From positions 41,610 to 105,609 of the forward strand of contig JAIBAN010000015.1 in the NCBI GenBank assembly GCA_019695185.1: a DNA stretch of 64,000 nt, given 5' to 3'. This stretch comes from Blastocatellia bacterium (GTDB lineage: Bacteria > Acidobacteriota > Blastocatellia > Chloracidobacteriales > Chloracidobacteriaceae). Of this stretch, positions 1-8,719 are shown piece after piece. Position 1 is the stretch's first letter. Each line of letters starts with the position of its first letter. The notes below the pieces were generated by a model. The model did not search any database, had not been told where the DNA came from, and saw only the letters and a list, made by a program, of their open reading frames with translations. The position numbers and the translations under genes were made by a program.

Positions 1-1
1 T

Positions 2-3000
2 GGAGCCGCCAAAAGCCCGCGTTTTTCCATATCCTACCGGTTGCAACTGGCCGACCAATACCGAAAAACCAAAGACAATGCCAAAGCCGAACAAACCCTG
101 CGGGAACTGTTGCGGGCCTTCCCTCGCAACTATGGTGTGATTTCGGAAACGGCTGCCGCGCTTTGGCGAATGCACAAGCAGGCAGCAGCCATCCAGGTGT
201 TGCAGACCGCCATGCGGGTGGGGAAAGGAAAGTACCGCTACATTTTTGCCCGCAAGCTGGTGGACCGCTACAAAGATGCCAAACAGACGGCCCAGGCCGA
301 AAAAATGCTGCTCGCCCTCTACAAGGAAAATGACCTTGATTCGGATGTCTTTCACGAACTGGCCAGCCTTTATGTCAAAACCTCGCAACCGGCCCGCCTT
401 CAGGTGATTTTCAAACAGACGCTGAACTCGATTGCCAACCAGGATTCCGATATCAAGGAAATCAAATACCAGGTGGCCGACCTGCGCAAAGAAATGATTG
501 CGGCCTTTACCGACCTCAAAGACTTCGATTCCGCCATTGAGCAACATATCGAAATCATCAACCGCAACCCGGAAGATGAAACCTATCTGAATGCCGCCCT
601 GGAATTTACCAAACGGTATGGCGGGGGTGACAAACTGTTGGCCTACTATCAGCAAACAGCCGCCCAGGCGTTCAAAAATTACCGCTGGAATCTGGTCCTG
701 GCCCGGATTTACGAGGCCAAAGGGGACCTTCCCCAGGCCGTTCAGAATTACCGGACTGCGCTGGCCAACCAACCTGAAATGGTTGACCTTCATTTGGGTC
801 TGGCCAGCCTCTTAACCCGCCAGAATGATTTCTCCGGCGCGGTCACAGCCCTGACCAAAGCGGCTGAACTCTCAAATGATGCGCCCGACACCTTGAAACT
901 TTTGATTGCCGCCCTGGAAAAGGCCGGACGGACAGCCGAAGCCGACCGAGTGCGGGCCCGGCTGCCCAAGGAAACCGCACCGCCCCTGACGTTGGCTGAA
1001 CAAATGGCAGCGGCATCCCGGTTGCGTTTTACCGAAAAGGAAAAAGCGGTGGCCGCTTACCGCAAGGTGATGGCCGAAATTCAGGCGGACCTCTACAAGA
1101 CCGACCCCGGTTCCTCGGATTTGATTGCCTACATTGAAACGTTACGCATGGTCGAACCGCTGCCCAACGTCGCCACAGGGTTATGGGAGTTACGGTCCCG
1201 CCTGATTGCCGAAGCCGAACGCAAGGACAACGAAAAAGCCGGAAAGGCGCGGGATTTTCTGCGCAATCTGGACTACGCCATTTCAGAGGGCATTGGCAAA
1301 GTGGCAGCCGAACGGGCCACCGGGGATGAACTGGCCGGCCTGGAATCCGACATCCGCGAGCGGCTGGCCACGGCTTCCCAAATTCCGGCCCAATATGGAA
1401 CAGAGGCTTTGCTCCAAAACCTGTGCCGGAGGGCTGGTTTGGTGCGCCTGGAGGAAGACCTGCTGGTGACGGAAAAGGTTCAGGCCCAAAAAACCGACGG
1501 CGGGGCCTATCATAACAGTTTGCAGAAACTCATGGCTTTTTACGCTGACCACGGGGCCTTCCAAAAAGCCATTGAAGTCCTGCAAACCGAGCAAAAAAAC
1601 AACCCGGAGCACAATTTCCACGATTTTGACTGGGTTTTGGCACAATATGCCCGCCTGCTGGGAAATACCGAACTGGAGTTGCAGACCCTCCGTCACTATT
1701 ACCAAACCCTGGAACAAACCGACTTGAACCAAGGCGACCCCGCCACCCTGCGATATTTCGAGATGTTGGCCGCCAAAGGCCCGGAGGGACGGGAGGAATT
1801 CCGGGTTTTGGTTGAAAATCCGGCTCTCCGCCACCTGCAACTGGTGAATTTTCTGATTTCACGGGGAGATTTTGAACTGGCCCGGACCGGCATTGACAAA
1901 GCTTCTCTGCCGGAAGCCTGGCGGCGCTCGCGGGGAGCGGAAATCGGGCTTGCCTTGCGGGTTTTTACCGAAACCAATCGAGTGGCTTTTCACGAAGCCC
2001 TGCAAGTCAAACCCATTGGCGCAGCATTGGGCGGGCAGCCCGACCCGCAAGCCTACCTTGTTGGAGATGAGTGGTTTGCACTGGCTCAAACCTATGGTCA
2101 GTGGGCCTATTTGAACCGCAAAACCGGGGTTCCCGGCGGCCTCAAACAACCGGAACCGGATTACCTGCCGGCCCTGATTGAAAACCGCCCCAAAGACGTG
2201 GCCGCCCAAACCCAGACCGCCCGCTGGTACGTCCAGCAAAAGGATGCCCCGGCAGCCATCCTGCATTACAAACTGGCGCTGGAAAAAACGCCATCTGACA
2301 AATCCCTGCTGGTTGAACTGGGAGCCGCTTACCTGCTCGGTGGTGACCGGCAGCAGGCGTTTGAAACCTGGGAAAAACTGCTGGGGAAAAACCCATCAGC
2401 ACAGGATTGTGCTTTTTACCTCGAAACCCTGACCAGTCATGGCTTTGACAACGAAGGACGGGCCAAAATCCTGCCTTTTTTGAAAAACTGGCTGGTTGTG
2501 CTCAATAGCCCGCCGGTTGAAGGCAAACTGGTAACCATCACCTTTGAGACGGTGCGCCCGTTGCTCCAATCCGTAGCCCTTTCGTTCCGTTCCAACACCT
2601 GGAAGGAAGGCCCTCTTCCGCCCCAGGTTGATACAGCACGGGTCAACCTCTTTCTGGACCTGTGCAACACGGCTCCGAAACTGGCCGAACTGCCGACGCT
2701 GGTTATCAAAAACCTGTTGGTGACCGAGACGGAGTTGACCCCCTTCTACCAACTGGTGATTCCGCTCAAAACCGGTCTGTCCAAATTTGACCAGGATTAT
2801 CTTTATTCCGAAATGGTCAAAAACACGGGTCATCCCGAACAACTGGAAGAACCTTTTGACCACCAGACCAACTTCAGAAATCCCGAACCCAATAACGAAC
2901 GCTACACCTGGCAAAAAGAGTTTGTGAAATATCTCTTTGACCAGCACCAAAACCAGGAGGCAGCGACTCAGGTCGCCTCCATTGAAAGCGACCTGGCCGA

Positions 3001-4486
3001 GCGATTTCCCCGCCCCGACTGGCTCCGGTTGGCACGATTCAGGCTGGCGGTCCGGGGTGGCCAGGTGGACTTTGCCAAACTGCTGCATTTTGTCGGAATT
3101 GAAACCCGGCCCGAAATCAATCCCGTCCAGGTGCCAAATCTGGTGCGGCTCAACGACTGTCAAACCATGCTGCGCAAGGAAGGATTTCCGGACCAGGCCG
3201 ATGCTTTGGGGCGGGCCTTTCACGAACGGCTGATTGCACTGGAGCAGTATGACCCGCTGTCATTTCTGGAACTGGCCCGGCAGTCCTTTACCCAAAAACA
3301 AACTCCCGCAGGACTGAAACTGCTGGACCTCATGCTTGACCTTTCCCGGCCTGAAACCAAAGCCGCCACGGAAGCCCAGATGAGTTCACTGGGCTGGGTC
3401 CAACCCAGGCGGATTGAAGCAACAAGTACCCAAAAACCAGCGCCCCAAAACTCCATCCAAACCGCCAGGGCTTTGCAGCAGGCAGCCGAATTGACCACCC
3501 GTTTTGGTTTGTTTGAGGCAAGCCTTGGGTATCGTTCCCGGCTTCAGGCGGTGGAACCGGAAAATGCAACCAATGGGTTGGAAAAAATCCGGTTGTTGGC
3601 GGCAACCAGGAAAATCACCGAAGCAATTCAGCAACTGGCTCAGATATTGGGTGACCGGCAAACAACCCGCTTAACCAGGTGGACTGCCGTTTGGCTGGCC
3701 AACGACCTGCTGGTGGGTGCCCAGGCGGACCGCTGGAACCAGTTGCAAACAGCTTTGGCCGCCACTGGAACCGCCGACCTGGAAATTTCGACCGCCGCCA
3801 GCCTCCTCGAACAAGCCGCAACTGGCCGCCAAATTGATTTTGAGCGGTTTTTTTCTAAAAAACAGGGATTCACCCCAACCACCTATTCTGAATTCCTCCT
3901 GGGGATTTTAAAACAAAAAACAAACCCAGCGGAAGCGCTGGTCCATTTGGCACGGGCCGATGCCTATCAGTCCCAAACCCCGTTGATGAATGCCTGCGGA
4001 TTTGCCCAGGAATCGCCACGCCGGCAGTTGGTCCGACTTTATTGCGTCCGGAGCCAGCCGGAAGCAGCGCTCAAACTGGCCTCCACCATGAGTGAATTTC
4101 AAATCAAACGGCCTCCGGTGCAACCGGAACCGGTCGAATCAACTGCAACCGGTGAGTCCAATGATTACCAAACCCCGGTTCCGCCCGGAGAAACCGGAAC
4201 AAACGTTTTCCATTTGCTTTTGGCGGAACGAAACCAGGGGCAACAACCGGCTTCAAACGAATCCTTGTTGCGGTTGCTGTCCCAGGCAGCGGAAACCATT
4301 GGTGACGTTGACCGGGCCATCGGGTTTGAGGAAACCCGGCAAAACTGGCTGACCGGGGCAACCGCCTTCAGGGAATCCAACCTGCACATTGTCAGGCTGG
4401 AAGACCTCAGGAAAAAACGGCCAACCCCATTTTCAACCCCTTATCGGGTGACCCAACAAAATGTGGGAAACGGGTTTGGGTTTTGA
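2..4486 (+). CDS. TPR-rich protein, 5' end outside the window
   Basis: The frame is open from base 2 with no stop before base 4484, so the gene begins upstream of the window. The TTG at 41 is an internal codon, not a credible start. The product (at least about 1,490 residues) is almost entirely helical with degenerate tetratricopeptide-like repeats, for example segments carrying GDLPQAVQNYRTAL, NQPEMVDLHLGLASLL and DAPAAILHYKLALEKTPSD with the usual small residue/aromatic spacing. No catalytic motif is visible. Such long TPR arrays normally act as protein-protein scaffolds. Cell location cannot be judged because the N-terminus is missing. The next gene lies 130 bp downstream in the same direction, separated by heptamer-type repeats. 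Confident as a coding region; function unknown beyond TPR. Confidence 0.9.
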   Translation, partial: GAAKSPRFSISYRLQLADQYRKTKDNAKAEQTLRELLRAFPRNYGVISETAAALWRMHKQAAAIQVLQTAMRVGKGKYRYIFARKLVDRYKDAKQTAQAEKMLLALYKENDLDSDVFHELASLYVKTSQPARLQVIFKQTLNSIANQDSDIKEIKYQVADLRKEMIAAFTDLKDFDSAIEQHIEIINRNPEDETYLNAALEFTKRYGGGDKLLAYYQQTAAQAFKNYRWNLVLARIYEAKGDLPQAVQNYRTALANQPEMVDLHLGLASLLTRQNDFSGAVTALTKAAELSNDAPDTLKLLIAALEKAGRTAEADRVRARLPKETAPPLTLAEQMAAASRLRFTEKEKAVAAYRKVMAEIQADLYKTDPGSSDLIAYIETLRMVEPLPNVATGLWELRSRLIAEAERKDNEKAGKARDFLRNLDYAISEGIGKVAAERATGDELAGLESDIRERLATASQIPAQYGTEALLQNLCRRAGLVRLEEDLLVTEKVQAQKTDGGAYHNSLQKLMAFYADHGAFQKAIEVLQTEQKNNPEHNFHDFDWVLAQYARLLGNTELELQTLRHYYQTLEQTDLNQGDPATLRYFEMLAAKGPEGREEFRVLVENPALRHLQLVNFLISRGDFELARTGIDKASLPEAWRRSRGAEIGLALRVFTETNRVAFHEALQVKPIGAALGGQPDPQAYLVGDEWFALAQTYGQWAYLNRKTGVPGGLKQPEPDYLPALIENRPKDVAAQTQTARWYVQQKDAPAAILHYKLALEKTPSDKSLLVELGAAYLLGGDRQQAFETWEKLLGKNPSAQDCAFYLETLTSHGFDNEGRAKILPFLKNWLVVLNSPPVEGKLVTITFETVRPLLQSVALSFRSNTWKEGPLPPQVDTARVNLFLDLCNTAPKLAELPTLVIKNLLVTETELTPFYQLVIPLKTGLSKFDQDYLYSEMVKNTGHPEQLEEPFDHQTNFRNPEPNNERYTWQKEFVKYLFDQHQNQEAATQVASIESDLAERFPRPDWLRLARFRLAVRGGQVDFAKLLHFVGIETRPEINPVQVPNLVRLNDCQTMLRKEGFPDQADALGRAFHERLIALEQYDPLSFLELARQSFTQKQTPAGLKLLDLMLDLSRPETKAATEAQMSSLGWVQPRRIEATSTQKPAPQNSIQTARALQQAAELTTRFGLFEASLGYRSRLQAVEPENATNGLEKIRLLAATRKITEAIQQLAQILGDRQTTRLTRWTAVWLANDLLVGAQADRWNQLQTALAATGTADLEISTAASLLEQAATGRQIDFERFFSKKQGFTPTTYSEFLLGILKQKTNPAEALVHLARADAYQSQTPLMNACGFAQESPRRQLVRLYCVRSQPEAALKLASTMSEFQIKRPPVQPEPVESTATGESNDYQTPVPPGETGTNVFHLLLAERNQGQQPASNESLLRLLSQAAETIGDVDRAIGFEETRQNWLTGATAFRESNLHIVRLEDLRKKRPTPFSTPYRVTQQNVGNGFGF

Positions 4487-4573
4487 GTTTTGAGTTGGAA
4501 CCTTGAACTCAACTCCTCAAATCCCTGGTTTTCGAAACCCTGAACCCTGAATCCCTAAACCCTAAACCCTGGA
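4480..4573. repeat. heptamer-type repeat patch between genes
   Basis: Directly after the TPR gene stop there are short tandem units of about 7 bp: GTTTTGA twice, then ACCCTGA/ACCCTAA variants (ACCCTGAACCCTGA, then CCCTAAACCCTAAACCCT). These belong to the same AGGGTTC/ACCCTGA repeat style as the patch at 34131-34441. No gene is seen here. Confidence 0.65.
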
Positions 4574-4614
4574 CCTGAAAAATGGATGTGAGAGGTTCGA
4601 AGAGGTGGCAAGCT

Positions 4615-6480
4615 ATGAAACGTGGATTTGTTTGGCCCTGGCAACAACGACCGAACCGGTTTCAGGTTACATTCCTGGTCCTGCTGGCAGGACTGGCGGC
4701 AGTCCTTTCGGCTCAATCGGCCAAAACCCCTGCCAGCCCCTATGAACTTGCCAGAGCCTGTCCCCGTGGTGCCTGTATCTACGTTCAGTTCAGGAACCTG
4801 CCGGAATTTCTGGATTTGTGGAATCGTTCGGCTCTGCGGGAACGCTACCTTCAGAGTGTCAACTTCGACCAATTCCAGAAACGGCACCTGGGCATCAAAC
4901 TGCTTGAAAGATTCGACGAAGTTTCCCTCGCACTCGGGTTTCCGCTGGACTCGCGGGCTTTTCACGGTGCCACGCAAAACCAGGCTGCCCTGGCTGTTTA
5001 CGACATTGGAAAAATGGAGATGGTTTTTGTGGCTCCGGTGGATGAAGCCACCTTCAAGGCTTCCGTGTTTGCCCTCAATCAGGACCATTTCGACCACAAT
5101 GAACTGCCTGACGGGTCGGTCTTTTACACCACGCAAATGGCCGTGGACCGGGACCGGCAGAAACAGAACTTTCTGTTTTCTTTTTGCAAAGGGAAACTGG
5201 TGCTGGCGACCAATACCTCACTGTTGCTGCGCACGCTGGCCAACCTGAATGGAAAAAATATCAAAGACCGCCTTTCCGATGAACCCGCCTTTCAGATTCT
5301 CACTGGTGAAATCAACCCACACTTTGTCACCTCCTGGATTGACCAGCAGAAACTCAACCGTGATTGGTATTTCAAGGAATATTGGATCCATCCCGGACTG
5401 GACAAAGTGAAGGGAGTGCAGGCCGGTATCTTCGATTTTGAAATGCAGGCCGACCGGTGGTTTGAACATCGCCGGTTTCTCCGCAGCGGTATGCCCGCCG
5501 CCGGACCTTTGGGAATGTTGGCTGAAACCGAAGTTGAACGTCTGCGCGGGTTGCTTCCGGCGGATATTCCCTATCTCCGGCTGCAACCGTTTTCCCTTTC
5601 AGCAGGGGCCCCGGCGGATGCGGTTGGCACCGTGTTTTTTGAACCTGTGGAAACCAAAACCACCGTGGTCAAAAAATCCTGGGGTGGGAACCCGTTTGGC
5701 TATTCCGAATCGTGGCGGGATACCTGGGAGTCATCGGAAGAGGATGATTTTTCCTATCAGTACCTTGATTACCGGTATGACCGGCAAATTGACGATGAAG
5801 CAGAAACTGGGCAATCCCCGCCCGCCAACTTTGAAAAAACCAAGGTTGGCCTTGAGGCAGCCTACCGGGCTCATTTTGCCGAGGCATTGCGCGAAGCACG
5901 TCCCACCATGCAGGCTACCTTGTACAGCCCTGAATTCCTGCCCCAGCCACTGTTTGCCAATTTCCGAAAAGCGGTGGTCCTTTCACTGAAAACACCCGGT
6001 GCCGTGAAGACTGAGAGATTGGAACAGGCGTTCAACGAATTGATCCAGGCTCGGCTGGCCCTGCCGCAAAGCTCCAATCACCTTCAGTGGGTGAAGCAGA
6101 ATCAGGATGGGGTTTCCTGGGTTGAATTAACCCTTCCCGAACTGGGGCGAAAGCTTGGTTATGCAGTCCACCGGAATCATCTCATTTTTTCCAACCGGAT
6201 TGATTTACTGAAATCCCTGTTGCTTGAAAAAGCACCTGCCCGACTCAACCCAAACCCAAACGGCCAATGGTCTGAAGTGACCGTGGTCCAATTTGACCAG
6301 GGGCAGAAAATTTTAGGTCAGTTTTTTGAACCATTGGAAACGGACAAGTTCTTTTCCAGTGAAGTTCGCGGGTTGCTTGATGTTTCTCGTGAAGTCCGGG
6401 CGCTAACCTTGAAGCGGCGTTCTCTTCCCGGCAGGCTGGTGGAGGATTTGGAAATCGGGTTTGTTTCCGGGCAACCTTGA
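4615..6480 (+). CDS. exported protein of unknown function (DUF3352-like)
   Basis: The ATG at 4615 is preferred because GAGGTGG lies about 7 nt upstream. An in-frame ATG at 4582 has no ribosome-binding site and would put charged residues in front of the signal sequence. From 4615 the protein (621 aa) starts with a basic stretch (MKRGFVWPWQQRPNR), then a hydrophobic segment VTFLVLLAGLAAVLSAQS, a likely signal peptide or membrane anchor. The mature part begins with ELARACPRGACIYVQFRNLPEFLDLW, which resembles the opening of DUF3352-type proteins, where a substrate-free alpha/beta repeat follows. An acidic, Tyr/Ser-rich insertion (SSEEDDFSYQYLDYRYD) lies near residue 390. No catalytic motif was found. 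The downstream gene is convergent. The family match is tentative; export is likely. Confidence 0.85.
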   Translation: MKRGFVWPWQQRPNRFQVTFLVLLAGLAAVLSAQSAKTPASPYELARACPRGACIYVQFRNLPEFLDLWNRSALRERYLQSVNFDQFQKRHLGIKLLERFDEVSLALGFPLDSRAFHGATQNQAALAVYDIGKMEMVFVAPVDEATFKASVFALNQDHFDHNELPDGSVFYTTQMAVDRDRQKQNFLFSFCKGKLVLATNTSLLLRTLANLNGKNIKDRLSDEPAFQILTGEINPHFVTSWIDQQKLNRDWYFKEYWIHPGLDKVKGVQAGIFDFEMQADRWFEHRRFLRSGMPAAGPLGMLAETEVERLRGLLPADIPYLRLQPFSLSAGAPADAVGTVFFEPVETKTTVVKKSWGGNPFGYSESWRDTWESSEEDDFSYQYLDYRYDRQIDDEAETGQSPPANFEKTKVGLEAAYRAHFAEALREARPTMQATLYSPEFLPQPLFANFRKAVVLSLKTPGAVKTERLEQAFNELIQARLALPQSSNHLQWVKQNQDGVSWVELTLPELGRKLGYAVHRNHLIFSNRIDLLKSLLLEKAPARLNPNPNGQWSEVTVVQFDQGQKILGQFFEPLETDKFFSSEVRGLLDVSREVRALTLKRRSLPGRLVEDLEIGFVSGQP

Positions 6481-6572
6481 TTTGCTGGCGGGTGGATTTT
6501 GGTTTTCCACTGAGTGGTTCTCTCCAGGTTTGGGCAACCCTGGTTGAGATCGGTTTTTATGGGTTTCCTTCC

Positions 6573-7556
6573 TTACTTGCCGGGTTTTGTTTCCGGATTT
6601 TTTCCCCACTTGGCGTCCCGCATCGGTTTGATGCGTTTTTCCCAGGTTGCAACCACATACTTGTGATACTCGTCGAGGGTGGCGGGCAATTCCTTGTTTT
6701 GTTGTTGTTCAAGCAACAGGTCAATTTCCTGGGTGAAATAATTGAAACTGCGGATGGGCTGTTTGGCGGTGTTGCCTCTCAGTTTTTTCTCTATGGTGCT
6801 GATGAAAGCGATTTCGATAATGCGCAGGTCGGTCCCGTTGTACTTGACGCCTTCGCGGTCGTCCCGGCGTGTCCACGCCTGTCCGGCGTAACGCTGGTAG
6901 CGCATGATGATATCATCATGTGTATTAAATATCATCATGTCATCATGTGCTACATTTGTAGCCACCAGACCTTTGAAGGTTTGACCCAATGTGGCTACAT
7001 TTGTAGCCGCCAGTTCAATAATGTGTGTAGCCACCACGTCCCAGAATTCCTGCTGAGTCATGTGCAAGGTAATACATAATTCCTTTATTTTCTGGGATTT
7101 TGCCGAATCAAGCCGAATATTGAACTGTTCTTTTCCTTCATATTTATGACGGTCTTTGCTACGAGGTTGCTTGTAGCCACCGGTTGAATGTTGTTTGTAG
7201 CCACCACTTTGAGGTGTGGCTACGTTTGTAGCCACCACCGGGGAACTGGTGGCTACATTTGTAGCCACCACTGGGTTTGTGTAGCCACCACTTTGGGGTC
7301 TTGGAACCCGTTTCAAAGGGGTGTCCACCTGGGAGGGAAGAGGGCCTGAACCGGGTTCAACAGGCGGTTCAGGGAACTCCGCTGCAGGATTTTCCACTTC
7401 CTCAGGTTGACGAGCCAATTCCAGTTGCTCTTGTATCAAATACTGGTCCAGAGCCGTCCCGGCAAAATCAAGATTCAACCGGCGAAAGGTGGAAGGCCGT
7501 TTCCCAGGCTTGAAGGGAGTGACTTTACGGTGTGGTTCGGGTGGTTCTTTCGACAC
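6573..7556 (-). CDS. RHH-domain partner of ParA, with repeat-encoded linker
   Basis: The GTG start at 7556 has AAGGAG ten bases upstream and overlaps the last 32 bp of parA, so the two genes are translationally coupled. The 327-aa product has a Pro-rich N-terminal part and a linker made of VATNVAT and GGYK repeats (about residues 90-135). Next comes a ribbon-helix-helix-like domain (about 140-180: EQFNIRLDSAKSQKIKELC followed by two helices), a second repeat patch, then a helical C-terminal domain (from about KYNGTDLRIIEIAF). RHH proteins next to ParA commonly act as centromere-binding partners and autoregulators in plasmid-type partition. That role is inferred from context and fold. The repeats in the protein come from palindromes in the DNA (see 6949-7289). 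A replication-initiation role is an alternative. Confidence 0.75.
   Translation of the reverse strand: MSKEPPEPHRKVTPFKPGKRPSTFRRLNLDFAGTALDQYLIQEQLELARQPEEVENPAAEFPEPPVEPGSGPLPSQVDTPLKRVPRPQSGGYTNPVVATNVATSSPVVATNVATPQSGGYKQHSTGGYKQPRSKDRHKYEGKEQFNIRLDSAKSQKIKELCITLHMTQQEFWDVVATHIIELAATNVATLGQTFKGLVATNVAHDDMMIFNTHDDIIMRYQRYAGQAWTRRDDREGVKYNGTDLRIIEIAFISTIEKKLRGNTAKQPIRSFNYFTQEIDLLLEQQQNKELPATLDEYHKYVVATWEKRIKPMRDAKWGKNPETKPGK
6903..6946. repeat. CATGATGA palindrome and direct repeats
   Basis: A perfect 18-bp palindrome, CATGATGATATCATCATG, lies at 6903-6920. It is followed within 26 bp by two more copies of the half motif (ATCATCATG and TCATCATG) separated by AT-rich TATTAAAT. All of it lies inside the partition-partner gene and encodes its HDDMMIF/HDDIIM segment. 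It could be a binding site; no known site type matches. Confidence 0.6.
6949..7289. repeat. array of GTGGCTACA/TTGTAGCCAC palindromes inside a gene
   Basis: Consensus palindrome GTGGCTACATTTGTAGCCAC. Full or nearly full copies lie at 6949-6968 (outer arm lost on one side), 6991-7010, 7216-7235 and 7249-7268. Half-sites (TGTAGCCAC) lie near 7026, 7172, 7196 and 7280. On the minus strand the same motif is read as VATNVAT in one frame and as GGYK/GGYT in another. The conservation is therefore at DNA level. Candidate centromere (parS-like) or operator array for the ParA/RHH pair. It bears no resemblance to the canonical chromosomal parS (TGTTTCACGTGAAACA). Confidence 0.7.
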
Positions 7557-8514
7557 GTTCCAAAATCTCCTTCCACAACGAACGATAGGCCAATGCCCCT
7601 TTGGAATCAGGGGCGGTCAAATTGATGGGGGCCTTTTGGGCCGGGCTTTCCGTAATCCGCACATTGTCCGGAATGACCGTTTCCAACACCATTCCGGGAA
7701 AGGTGGCTTTCAGGGTTTCCATGGCCTCTTTGCACACCCGCCGCCGGGCATCAAAGCGGGTGAGGAAAAATCCAAGCAAACTGGGGAAGGGGCTGCGGTT
7801 AATCGCTCTGGCCCGTTGCAATTGCCGCGTTAATTGAGCCGTGCCATCAACGGAAAGGACATCCGCCTGGACCGGACACAGCACAAAATGACTTCCCACC
7901 TGGGCCATGGATACCAAGGTTCCGAAGGAAGGGTCCGTATCAATGAAGACAAAATCGTAAGGGGATTCATCCCAGGTTTCAAAAAACTCGCGCAGAGCGG
8001 GCACCACTTCCAAGGGGTTGGAACGGTCAATCTGGTCGTTTTGGGGATGGCTGGGGATGCAATCGAAGGTGAACTCCTGGAACCGGACCGGCTTAATCAA
8101 TTCCTCAAAAGGAACATCACCTTTCAGCCAGGAGAGCAGTACCGGGGCTTTGGACGTGGAGGCCGGTTTGTCGTCAAAGAGGGAAGTGGTCGCCGAGGCC
8201 TGAGGAGCCGCATCTATCAGAAGGGCTTTGAACCCGTCGTTGGCCGCCTCGGCAGCCAGGGAGATGGCGGAGGTGGTTTTGGCAACCCCGCCTTTATTAT
8301 TACTGATGGTGATGACCCGATGGCGGGTGGAAATCAACGGTGGCGCTTTGCGCAGTGCCTCAATCGAGGACCGGTCATAAAGCCGGACCCGCCCATCGGT
8401 CGGGTCCGAGATGGTCAATAATTGGTTTTCCCGCGCAATCTTGCGAAAGGTATCAGGAGAAACCCCTAAAATTTCACAGGCTTCTGATGCAGTTACAACG
8501 TTGTTCTCAGGCAT
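7525..8514 (-). CDS. ParA-family partition ATPase with N-terminal HTH
   Basis: I chose ATG 8514 (MPENNVVTASEAC...); a longer reading from 8637 adds a non-conserved leader. Residues about 7-60 form a MerR/excisionase-like helix-turn-helix (ASEACEILGVSPDTFRKIARE, then RLYDRSSIEAL). The ATPase follows with the deviant Walker A motif NNKGGVAKTT, a Walker A' region (KALLIDAAPQ) and a Walker B-like FVFIDTDPS. ParA ATPases with an N-terminal HTH bind their own promoter and segregate plasmids or secondary chromosomes on nucleoid DNA together with a centromere-binding protein; that protein is probably the overlapping downstream RHH gene. No SD is obvious. Family assignment is firm; whether it segregates a replicon or positions some other cargo is inferred. 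Confidence 0.9.
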   Translation of the reverse strand: MPENNVVTASEACEILGVSPDTFRKIARENQLLTISDPTDGRVRLYDRSSIEALRKAPPLISTRHRVITISNNKGGVAKTTSAISLAAEAANDGFKALLIDAAPQASATTSLFDDKPASTSKAPVLLSWLKGDVPFEELIKPVRFQEFTFDCIPSHPQNDQIDRSNPLEVVPALREFFETWDESPYDFVFIDTDPSFGTLVSMAQVGSHFVLCPVQADVLSVDGTAQLTRQLQRARAINRSPFPSLLGFFLTRFDARRRVCKEAMETLKATFPGMVLETVIPDNVRITESPAQKAPINLTAPDSKGALAYRSLWKEILERVERTTRTTP

Positions 8515-8534
8515 ATTAGTGCGGATTAGTGCGA
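8515..8534 (-). promoter_or_regulatory. tandem 10-bp repeat at the parA start
   Basis: ATTAGTGCGG and ATTAGTGCGA lie head to tail, immediately before the parA ATG. Upstream on the minus strand there is a plausible -10 (CATAAT, near 8560) with TTCGAC about 16 bp before it. A repeat at this position is a reasonable autoregulatory operator for the HTH-ParA or RHH product. This is inference from position only. Confidence 0.35.
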
Positions 8535-8669
8535 GTGGGTTAGGTATAACTCGGCATAGATTATGCGAAATGGTCGGATTTGTCGAAGCATTTTTAGGTA
8601 TGTTTGGGAAGAAATGACTGGTTTTCAAAACCAACAAACACCCTTGTGAGCATGTTCAATCCAGAACAA

Positions 8670-8697
8670 AAAAGGCGCGCCTGCTGGCGCGCCTTTT
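8670..8697. terminator. strong bidirectional-looking terminator hairpin
   Basis: A perfect stem AAAAGGCGCGCC / GGCGCGCCTTTT with a TGCT loop. It has A-tract and T-tract flanks on both strands. It sits 23 bp past the stop of the minus-strand gene 8720-10186 and separates it from parA. Confidence 0.85.
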
Positions 8698-8719
8698 CGG
8701 GCAATCGAACGGGAAAAAA

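Noticed and set aside
4553..4571. CCCTAAACCCTAAACCCT, identical to the plant-type telomere repeat
   Set aside because: Only two to three units, inside bacterial intergenic DNA and grading into ACCCTGA heptamers. It is part of the local heptamer repeats, not a telomere.
6949..7289. Short repeats with irregular spacing, considered as a CRISPR array
   Set aside because: Palindromic sites and half-sites have uneven spacing, no unique spacers of constant length and no cas genes nearby.
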